This document shows, piece after piece, positions 22,806 through 28,342 of a stretch of 28,342 bases of DNA (positions are counted from its first letter, which is position 1; each line of letters opens with the position of its first letter). Location: positions 1 to 28,342 of the forward strand of contig JALQSZ010000001.1 in the NCBI GenBank assembly GCA_023264135.1, given 5' to 3'. The notes under the pieces are model-generated. The model did no database searches and was not told where the DNA came from. It worked only from the letters and a program-made list of their open reading frames with translations. The position numbers and the translations under genes are program-made. This stretch comes from Acidimicrobiales bacterium. Lineage in GTDB: Bacteria; Actinomycetota; Acidimicrobiia; Acidimicrobiales; Acidimicrobilacustridaceae.

Positions 22806-23238
22806 CCCGCAGAAGACCCGGAATCGGCCCACCCCTGCGGCCGATCGCCCCGCTCCGGTCGATGCCTTCCTCGACGCAGTGCCCGAGGTTGCGGTGCTTC
22901 CCGATGGAGTCGATATCGAAGTGACACCCGGTGGCGACACCATCGTCCACACCGCCGATGCCGATATCTCCATCACACCTGCGGGTGACGATGTCATCGT
23001 GTCCACGCGAGACGCACTCGTTGAAGTGCGCGCTGAACTCGACGAAGTGATTGTCGATACTGCGGGTGAGGAAATCTTCATCGACACCGCGCCACGCGCG
23101 CCTTCGGATCTCGCCGACTGGAACAATTCGCCAGTGGTGCAATCGACCGACGGTGGTCGTTCGAAATTGGCAATTGCAATCGTCGCTGCAGTTGCAGCGC
23201 TAATTGCTGTTTTGGTTGTGAGCCGTAAGCGTCGCTAA
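22795..23238 (+). CDS. ParA-coupled tail-anchored protein with short beta repeats
   Basis: A 147-residue protein that I do not recognise. Residues 1-35 are polar and Pro-rich. Residues 38-98 hold three to four imperfect 16-17 residue repeats of the form D-I-x-V-T-P-x-G-D-x-I-V-x-T (starting near 39, 56, 73 and, partly, 91), strongly predicted as strands. Residues 125-143 are a single TM helix, ending in RKRR, so the repeat domain should face the cytoplasm in a tail-anchored topology. GGAGG lies 5 nt before ATG at 22795, inside the parA gene. The 11-bp overlap points to a shared function with the ATPase. Confidence 0.85.
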   Translation: MAYDPQKTRNRPTPAADRPAPVDAFLDAVPEVAVLPDGVDIEVTPGGDTIVHTADADISITPAGDDVIVSTRDALVEVRAELDEVIVDTAGEEIFIDTAPRAPSDLADWNNSPVVQSTDGGRSKLAIAIVAAVAALIAVLVVSRKRR

Positions 23239-23245
23239 CGACGCT
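23228..23245. terminator. Hairpin shared by converging genes
   Basis: AGCGTCG (23228-23234) pairs perfectly with CGACGCT (23239-23245) around CTAA. The stem includes the last codons and stop of the tail-anchored protein, and the opposing phosphatase ends 14 nt away. No T run follows. Confidence 0.5.
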
Positions 23246-23258
23246 GGTTCACAATCGG

Positions 23259-24032
23259 TTAGTCGAGCAGGCTTTCGGCGAGCGCGTCGATCGAATCAGA
23301 ATCGACACCGATGCTTTTTACGTAGCCGGTCATTGACCCGTATTCGCCATTGACGTGGGTGAGCAAACGCGCCATCGCTTCTGGTGGTGCAGCGAGATAC
23401 GCCGAAGGCTGATCGTTCATCGACGTGAGCGCTTCGGGTCGGTCGCGCTTCAGACGTTCAATCAGCTGATCCATATTTGAACCAGAAATTGCGTAGTCGG
23501 CGATGATCACGTGATCAGCGACACCGATTGTGGAAAGCACCATTGCTGCGAGCACGCCAGTGCGGTCTTTGCCTGCTGCGCAATGAAAGACCGCGGGGAG
23601 GTTCTCGGCGTTCGCCAGAGTGCGAAATGCTTCGGAAAGTGCAAGTGCACCGATGTCGAGCATCTGCACGTAGAGATCTCCGAGTACTTCGCCGGCATCG
23701 GCATTTTCGTCAAGATCCCGTGGCTTCCAGACCTCGCCGAGCACATCGAGGTGAACGTGCGTGATGCCACGACTCGGATCGTGAAGGTGTCCTTCGTCGA
23801 CCTCTGCGCTCGTGCGGAGGTCGATCACCGTGCGCAGTCCGAAGTCAGCAAGTTGGTCGAGCTCTTCGTCAGGAAGTCGATGGACGGCGTCGGCGCGGAA
23901 GAGCGTTCGCCACTTCACCGTGCGACCGTCAGTGGTCGCGTAACCCCCGAGATCGCGGAAATTAAACGAACCTTGAAATCCGAGATGGCGGTCGGGATGA
24001 AGAGTTGCGAGAGCGAGATCTGTTTCGTTCAT
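23259..24032 (-). CDS. MptpB-like protein-tyrosine/serine phosphatase
   Basis: A 257-residue phosphatase of the family that includes mycobacterial PtpB. NFRDLGGY (24-31) is the N-terminal signature, FRADAVHRLP follows, and HCAAGKDRTG (150-159) is the P-loop with nucleophile Cys151. The Lys and Asp of GKDR are typical of members that also act on phosphoserine or phosphoinositides. No signal peptide is seen. ATG at 24032 sits 7 nt after the universal stress protein stop, and extensions further upstream lie inside that gene. The substrate is unknown. Confidence 0.9.
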   Translation of the reverse strand: MNETDLALATLHPDRHLGFQGSFNFRDLGGYATTDGRTVKWRTLFRADAVHRLPDEELDQLADFGLRTVIDLRTSAEVDEGHLHDPSRGITHVHLDVLGEVWKPRDLDENADAGEVLGDLYVQMLDIGALALSEAFRTLANAENLPAVFHCAAGKDRTGVLAAMVLSTIGVADHVIIADYAISGSNMDQLIERLKRDRPEALTSMNDQPSAYLAAPPEAMARLLTHVNGEYGSMTGYVKSIGVDSDSIDALAESLLD

Positions 24033-24039
24033 GAGGAGT

Positions 24040-24837
24040 TCAACCAACCGGCTTCTGCACGAGCACGGGGCAATGGCAGTTGTGCACGGTGCGCATTGTT
24101 GTGCTCCCGAGCGCCGTGCGGGCAAGACCGCCACGACCATGTGTTGTCATCGCCACCAGTGCAGCGTTGTTGTCATTCGCCCAAGTCGAAACCGCGTCGG
24201 CAGCATCTGCTCCAATAACTGTTTCGGAGCGAACATCAATTCCTTCTCGCGTGAAAAACGCGACCGCAGATTCGACAGCGTTGGCGAGAGCATCGGGATC
24301 AGTGCCACCCAATGGTGATCCGCCCGCGGCAGTTGCAGAAAGGACGACAATGTTCATTGAAAGCGCTTTTGCCCACCGAGCTGCGCGCGGAAGGATCATC
24401 GCCGAGATCGGGGAGCCGTCAGTAGTGACGACCATCGTGTTGTTTGCAAATGACGTAAACGATTTTGCTCCCGGTCCAACGAGGAGTACCGGGTGATCAG
24501 ATCGCTTGAGCACATCTTCGGAGACCGATCCAAGGAGCGCTTTGCCGAAGCCGGTGCGTCCGTGCGTTGCCATCACGATTGCGTCTTCGGTGTTCTTTAC
24601 TTCTGCTGCGATCGCAGTGGCCGGAAACGTGTCGGGAACAACCGACGTGTCGAAAGGTACGGAAAGTTCCGTTCCCTTGTCCTTGAGGTAGTTCTGAAGT
24701 TCTTCCACGGTGCTTCCCCAGCCCGAGGCAAGAAGCACGATTGATGAATCAAGCGCAGCGGCGAGTTCGTTGGCAATGGGAAGCGCCGCGTGGGAAAGAT
24801 CGGAGCCGTCAAGGGGAACGACGATGGTGTTGATCAT
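24040..24837 (-). CDS. Tandem-domain universal stress protein
   Basis: 265 residues with two UspA domains, of about 125 and 130 residues. Domain 1 begins MINTIVVPLDGSDLS and ends with THGRTGFGKALLGSVSEDVL...HPVLLVGP. Domain 2 begins MVVTTDGSPIS and ends THGRGGLARTALGSTTMRTV...CPVLV. Both have the G-2x-G-9x-G(S/T) ATP-binding motif, so ATP or AMP binding is likely. GGAGGG lies 6 nt before ATG at 24837. It follows the two-component pair by 87 nt, and its stop is 7 nt from the phosphatase start, so those two are co-transcribed. Confidence 0.93.
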   Translation of the reverse strand: MINTIVVPLDGSDLSHAALPIANELAAALDSSIVLLASGWGSTVEELQNYLKDKGTELSVPFDTSVVPDTFPATAIAAEVKNTEDAIVMATHGRTGFGKALLGSVSEDVLKRSDHPVLLVGPGAKSFTSFANNTMVVTTDGSPISAMILPRAARWAKALSMNIVVLSATAAGGSPLGGTDPDALANAVESAVAFFTREGIDVRSETVIGADAADAVSTWANDNNAALVAMTTHGRGGLARTALGSTTMRTVHNCHCPVLVQKPVG

Positions 24838-24856
24838 GAGAATCCCTCCGGGGAGA

Positions 24857-24882
24857 TGCGAGATCGTTTCCCCATGCTCGCA
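24857..24882. other. Inverted repeat between the histidine kinase and usp genes
   Basis: TGCGAG (24857-24862) pairs with CTCGCA (24877-24882) around a 14-nt loop in the 87-nt gap. It may be an attenuating hairpin or part of an operator for the universal stress gene. No -10 hexamer was found there. Confidence 0.25.
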
Positions 24883-24924
24883 CGTCGATGCCTCCGAAGC
24901 GCCATCGCTCCGGTCAGTGAGCGT

Positions 24925-26307
24925 TCAGTTGCCGAGCAGGAGGACGGCGTCAAGGCCGCCGGACGGTGCGGCACGGAGTTCGGCCCTGCCGCCTTCCGAT
25001 TCCACCAACTTCTGCACAATCGCCAGTCCGAGGCCAGTGCCGCCTAGTTCGCCGCGCTCATTTGTAGCTCTCCAGAACCGATCGAATGCACGTTCTCGCT
25101 GCTCGTCGCTCATGCCCGGACCTTCGTCGATCACGTGGACCGCCACGATCGAACCTGAACGAGAATCCTCCGTCGCGGCGCGAAGCGTGAGCGTTGCGCC
25201 CTCGGGTGAAACCTCGAGAGCGTTCGCGATCAAGTTGTCGAGTACTTGACTCAGCATGTCGGCGGTGCATCGGGCTTTGAGATCGGTGTCCTCGGCCACG
25301 ATACGAACATTTCGCTCAGTGGCTAATGGCTGCCAAGCCGCTGCTCGTTCAACTAACGCCCCGTTGAGTTCGAGGCGTCCTGGCCGTGTTCCCTGTGTGC
25401 GCTCTGCTCGTGCGAGAGCGAGCAGCCCGTCGACCATTCGGGACATCCGTTGCACTTCGTTGCGCGCACCTTCGATGTCGTCGCGCGCAGCATCGTCGGC
25501 GTCGAGCTCAAGCATTTCGAGGCGGAGTCGAAGAGCAGTGAGGGGAGTGCGCAATTGGTGCGATGCGTCGGCAACGAATTGCTCTTGTGCAGTTACGAGT
25601 TCCTCGAGGCGAACCGCCGTCGAGTTGAACGCCGCCGCGAGATCTTTGATTTCAGGTGGGCCGCGATCGATGTCGGCGCGCGCTGAAAGTTCGCCGTCGC
25701 CGATGCGCGTTGCTGCATCACGGAGGTCGGCAATCGGTCGCGTGACCCAACGAGCCAAGAGGATTCCGAGGGCCGCAGCAAGAACGAGTGTGATGAGACC
25801 CGCGCCGAGCAGGAGCAGCCAATAGCGCCGAACTTTCGCATCGACTTGATCGGTGGAATAGCTCACGCGAATGGCGCCAAGCACTTTGTCGCCAACAGAA
25901 ATCGGAACAGCGACATACAGCAGGCCCGTTCCGAGCGTTGTCGAGTAGCGAGTACCGGTTGCAATCTGTCGGTTCAGGGCGTCGGCTATTTCGGGTCGAG
26001 AAAGGAAGTTTCGTTGACCGGCGATGGCCGGCTCGCTATCAGCAAGCACATCGCCATTCGCGGCGACGATCACGACACGACCATCGGTGGCGGCGGTGTA
26101 ATTCGTTGCCACCGTCGCGAGATCAATAGGTGTGCCACCGGAAAGCGAGTCAGAGACGTAGGAAGAAAGAACGAACGCATCGCGTTCGATTCCTGATTTC
26201 AATTGATCCATCTGGTGATCGCGATAACCGAGCGCGAGTGGCAACTCGAGGGCGATCAGCACAACAAGCGTGAGAAGGAGATAGGTGGCGAGGAGGCGCC
26301 GTGTCAC
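24925..26307 (-). CDS. Sensor histidine kinase with HAMP domain
   Basis: A 460-residue membrane kinase. TM1 is at about residues 5-27, an extracytoplasmic sensor domain runs from about 30 to 160, TM2 is at about 163-185, and HAMP follows (WVTRPIADLRDAATRIGDGEL). The H-box is ADASHQLRTPLTALR with phospho-acceptor His250. The N-box is NLIANALEVSPEG, G1 is DEGPGM, and G2 is GTGLGLAIV. The sensor domain has a PAS-like/Cache-like strand pattern (VVIVAANGDVLADS...LLYVAVPISVGDKVLGAIRVS). GTG at 26307 overlaps the regulator stop as GTGA. The signal is unknown. Confidence 0.94.
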   Translation of the reverse strand: MTRRLLATYLLLTLVVLIALELPLALGYRDHQMDQLKSGIERDAFVLSSYVSDSLSGGTPIDLATVATNYTAATDGRVVIVAANGDVLADSEPAIAGQRNFLSRPEIADALNRQIATGTRYSTTLGTGLLYVAVPISVGDKVLGAIRVSYSTDQVDAKVRRYWLLLLGAGLITLVLAAALGILLARWVTRPIADLRDAATRIGDGELSARADIDRGPPEIKDLAAAFNSTAVRLEELVTAQEQFVADASHQLRTPLTALRLRLEMLELDADDAARDDIEGARNEVQRMSRMVDGLLALARAERTQGTRPGRLELNGALVERAAAWQPLATERNVRIVAEDTDLKARCTADMLSQVLDNLIANALEVSPEGATLTLRAATEDSRSGSIVAVHVIDEGPGMSDEQRERAFDRFWRATNERGELGGTGLGLAIVQKLVESEGGRAELRAAPSGGLDAVLLLGN

Positions 26308-26999
26308 GAGTTGGTGTCGCTCTCAGTGGAAGATCGCAAGCGGAAGCCGACACCGCGCACTGTTTCGATAATTGTTGGGTCTCCGAGTTTCTTTCGCAGC
26401 GACGCAATGTGCACATCAAGTGTCTTGGTTGGCCCGTACCAATGGGCGTCCCACACCTGTTCAAGAATTGTTTCGCGGGTTTGGGTTGCGCCAGGGTCGC
26501 TAGCGAGAAGCGCGAGAAGATCAAATTCTTTGCGGGTGAGCGAGATCTCTTCGCCGTCGACGGTGACGCGTCGGGTTCGGTTGTCGATCACCACGCCGCC
26601 GGTGAGCTTTGTGACGTCTTCGGTTGGTGAACCCGCCGACTGACTTCTGCGAGTGACGGCATTAATGCGCGCGATGAGTTCGCGAAAGCCGAACGGTTTC
26701 ACCATGTAATCGTCGGCACCAAGTTCAAGACCAAGTACGCGATCGATCTCGTCGCCCCGAGCAGTGAGGATGATGATCGGCACTAGTGAATCGGAACGAA
26801 CGCGACGGCACACTTCGTAGCCATCGATATCGGGAAGACCAAGGTCAAGAAGGATGATGTCGACCGGGAGCGAGGATCGGAACGCGTCAACCCCGCCGAG
26901 ACCAGTTGACTCCCGATGGACGGAATATCCCTGTCGCTCGAGACCCTTCACCAAGGGCTCGGCGATGGCATCGTCATCCTCTACCAGCAGCACGTTCAC
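26304..26999 (-). CDS. OmpR/PhoB-family response regulator
   Basis: 231 residues. The receiver domain has acidic pocket EDD (7-9), phospho-acceptor Asp52 (LLDLGLPDIDG), Thr79 and Lys101 (VKPF). The C-terminal winged helix (from about residue 128) reads LTRKEFDLLALLASDPG, then VWDAHWYGPTKTLDVHIASLRKKL and TVRGVGFRL. It pairs with the histidine kinase, whose start overlaps its stop. GTG at 26999 is taken, giving VNVLLVED; a second GTG two codons in is also possible. It diverges from the exported Ala/Ser/Thr-rich protein pair, which it may control. Confidence 0.93.
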   Translation of the reverse strand: MNVLLVEDDDAIAEPLVKGLERQGYSVHRESTGLGGVDAFRSSLPVDIILLDLGLPDIDGYEVCRRVRSDSLVPIIILTARGDEIDRVLGLELGADDYMVKPFGFRELIARINAVTRRSQSAGSPTEDVTKLTGGVVIDNRTRRVTVDGEEISLTRKEFDLLALLASDPGATQTRETILEQVWDAHWYGPTKTLDVHIASLRKKLGDPTIIETVRGVGFRLRSSTESDTNS

Positions 27000-27131
27000 G
27001 CCCTAAGGGTGGCACGCCTGCGCCTCCCTCAGGGGACTGCAGGAGCGCTGGCTGCTGGATTCGGGACCTTTGGCGGCGCGACTTTGCCAGTTCTTAACCA
27101 TTCGCGAGGGTGTGGTTGGGTTGCGGTTCTC

Positions 27132-27137
27132 TACCGT
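27132..27137 (+). promoter_or_regulatory. -10 hexamer TACCGT, leaderless exported protein gene
   Basis: TACCGT, 7 nt, ATG at 27145, no Shine-Dalgarno sequence. It lies in the 145-nt gap facing the response regulator gene. Confidence 0.45.
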
Positions 27138-27144
27138 CGTCCTC

Positions 27145-27687
27145 ATGAATAGGCATCTCGCACTTACCTTCGCTGGAGCGACTGCGATCTTTGTGACCGC
27201 AGCCAGTGGGGCAGTGGCCGCGAACGTTGGCATTCTCAACGTGGGTGCAGCCAAACCGGTGGGCAAGCTCAGCGCCGCCAACGTGGCCCAACTCGCGACG
27301 CCGAACGCGACCCGTGCTGCAACCGCGGCCTCGGCCACAGGAGTTGTCGCCGGCGCAGATCCTGCCGATCCATCGGCACCCGCGAGCACCGGAGCTAGTG
27401 GTCAGTCGCAGAACGCAACTGCAACTGGATCAGTCGCAGTTCCGGGCGCGCCATCCAACGGATCGGCCTCGCTCGGCGCATCAAGTTTCTCTGGTGCAAC
27501 CGCATCAAGTCCGGTGACGACGCCATCAAATCCGTCAGCAGGATCATCCTCATCTCCAACCATTCCGTCGACACCATCGACGCAACTCGTGACAACGCCA
27601 ACGACCACTCGAACCACGACGCCTCCAACGACTTCACGAGAGCGGCATCACGAGGATGACGATCACGAGGTTGAAGACGATGACTGA
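27145..27687 (+). CDS. Exported Ser/Thr/Pro/Ala-rich protein with acidic His tail
   Basis: A 180-residue protein that I do not recognise by function. Residues 1-25 are a signal peptide ending near GAVAA. They are followed by NVGILNVGAAKPVGKLSAAN, a conserved-looking segment that I recall from short actinobacterial exported proteins near FMN-transferase loci. Residues 50-160 are low-complexity A/S/T/P/G. The C-terminus ends in RERHHEDDDHEVEDDD, a likely metal- or cation-binding tail. No TM anchor is seen after the signal. The frame is open from 27070, but ATG at 27145 gives the signal peptide and has a -10 hexamer 7 nt before it. The stop overlaps the next gene by 8 bp. Confidence 0.75.
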   Translation: MNRHLALTFAGATAIFVTAASGAVAANVGILNVGAAKPVGKLSAANVAQLATPNATRAATAASATGVVAGADPADPSAPASTGASGQSQNATATGSVAVPGAPSNGSASLGASSFSGATASSPVTTPSNPSAGSSSSPTIPSTPSTQLVTTPTTTRTTTPPTTSRERHHEDDDHEVEDDD

Positions 27688-28264
27688 TCGCATTCCCGCT
27701 GCGGCACGCGCTGCTGCATCGACTCCAGAACCCTCGAAAACCTCGGCCAAGGCGAACGCGAAGAAAAAGGGAACAACCGCTCCCGCATCACGAGCCTTGA
27801 CCGCAGGTCTGAGCCTGGCGGCAACCACCGCAATCGTTGCTGCGCTCGCGCTGAGTGGTCAGCAGAGCGGTTCGTCGACGCCAGCAACTGTGGAACTCAA
27901 TGTCACCGGAGCATCGGGAGTTGCCGGCACAACCGATCCGGCCGCGGCTTCCGCAGCAACTGACCCCGCTGCAGTTCCGGCTGCTGGCGCGCCGCCTGCC
28001 GCCGCGTCACCGGCTACAACGAGTGGCGGTGCCAAGGCTTCGGGTTCGACTTCGTCGGGTTCGTCAGCGGGGTTCGCTCCGGCATCGAGTGGCTCGTCTT
28101 CGGCGGCAGCACCATCGGCTGCCGCACCGGCAACGGCGGCAGTTGCCGCCCCTGCCGCACCTTCCGCACCTGTCACTACGCCACCAACGACTGCAGCGCC
28201 CGTGGTGACCACGCCGCCGGCTCCCGTCGTTACGGTGCCGGCACCTCGCACACGCGCCTCCTGA
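27680..28264 (+). CDS. Single-TM Ala/Ser/Pro/Thr-rich surface protein
   Basis: A 194-residue protein of unknown function. A basic cytoplasmic N-terminus of about 40 residues (KTSAKANAKKKG) precedes one TM helix (about 43-59, GLSLAATTAIVAALALS). About 135 residues of A/S/P/T/G low-complexity sequence follow, ending in a PVVTTPPAPVVTVPAPRTRAS region typical of wall-spanning stalks. No globular domain is visible apart from a short VELNVTGASG strand. ATG at 27680 overlaps the upstream stop by 8 bp, and an ATG at 27656 is also in frame. It lies 9 nt from the next gene. Confidence 0.65.
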   Translation: MTDRIPAAARAAASTPEPSKTSAKANAKKKGTTAPASRALTAGLSLAATTAIVAALALSGQQSGSSTPATVELNVTGASGVAGTTDPAAASAATDPAAVPAAGAPPAAASPATTSGGAKASGSTSSGSSAGFAPASSGSSSAAAPSAAAPATAAVAAPAAPSAPVTTPPTTAAPVVTTPPAPVVTVPAPRTRAS

Positions 28265-28273
28265 TCAGCCAAC

Positions 28274-28342
28274 ATGGGCGAGATGCAAGAGCACTCGCGC
28301 GCGTTTCGAGCGATGGGAAGCGATTGCGTTGTTCGCGTTGTC
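28274..28342 (+). CDS. ApbE-like FAD:protein FMN transferase (first 23 codons)
   Basis: ATG at 28274 opens a frame that runs off the window. The visible residues include FRAMGSDCVVRVV, which matches the F-x-AMGT-x-x-x-x-V start of the catalytic domain of ApbE, the extracytoplasmic flavin transferase that attaches FMN to Thr/Ser of target proteins. No signal peptide precedes it, as in cytosolic or variant ApbE enzymes. The call rests on a short match and is provisional. Confidence 0.55.
   Translation, partial: MGEMQEHSRAFRAMGSDCVVRVV

Noticed and set aside
27480-27510. SGAT-like flavinylation motif (FSGATASS) in the first exported protein
   Set aside because: ApbE targets carry this kind of motif within an FMN-binding domain; here it lies in A/S/T low complexity, where SGAT is expected by chance.
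27145-28264. Tandem DNA repeats in the Ala/Ser/Pro-rich genes
   Set aside because: The composition is biased but no regular repeat unit is seen at the DNA level.
1-28342. CRISPR, tRNA, rRNA or insertion sequences
   Set aside because: No regularly spaced repeats, cloverleaf, transposase frame or terminal inverted repeats were found.

Overview
This window looks like a moderately GC-rich actinobacterial chromosome, most likely Acidimicrobiia (the Ilumatobacter / freshwater acIV type); that placement is an inference from gene content. The supporting content is a MurT-GatD lipid II amidation pair, a fused-ATPase ECF vitamin B12 transporter with a transcobalamin-like surface protein, a QueC, an MpaB-like DUF2236 protein, many GTG starts and long runs of 4-bp ATGA/GTGA gene overlaps. 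No rRNA, tRNA, CRISPR array, insertion sequence or phage gene was seen. Coding density is very high, and nearly every gene can be assigned.

Layout. 1-162: tail of a flavin oxidoreductase, closed by a terminator. 234-5862 (minus strand): a Prx5-type peroxiredoxin, then a murT-gatD-membrane protein operon, a large GT-C-like membrane protein and a low-molecular-weight tyrosine phosphatase. 5954-6724 (plus): an SDR protein lacking the catalytic Tyr. 6758-7675 (minus): DUF2236 protein. 7745-12470 (plus): a cobalamin riboswitch followed by a surface DUF4430 protein, EcfT, a double ATPase and the S component, all translationally coupled; a D-2-hydroxyacid dehydrogenase (12493-13458) follows. 13463-19054 (minus): an ABC1/UbiB-like kinase, bioA, bioF and bioD, the four overlapping by 4 bp, then a B12-binding transcription factor with the W-x9-EH motif of CarH photoreceptors. 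19162-21377 (plus): carboxylesterase and queC. 21405-21854 (minus): Bcp peroxiredoxin. 21957-23238 (plus): an orphan ParA coupled to a tail-anchored beta-repeat protein. 23259-26999 (minus): response regulator, histidine kinase, universal stress protein and an MptpB-like phosphatase. 27145-28342 (plus): two Ala/Ser/Thr/Pro-rich exported proteins and the first 23 codons of an ApbE-like FMN transferase.

How the genes work together. The centre of the window is a vitamin block. A B12 riboswitch controls a four-gene uptake system, and a B12-binding, possibly light-responsive regulator lies 2 genes away, at the end of a biotin-synthesis operon. This juxtaposition, and the unusual architecture of both parts, are the most interesting content. 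A second genome-level observation is that many transcription units start leaderless or nearly so: a TANNNT -10 hexamer lies 6-9 nt before the start codon, often TANCGT. This pattern was used to choose several starts.
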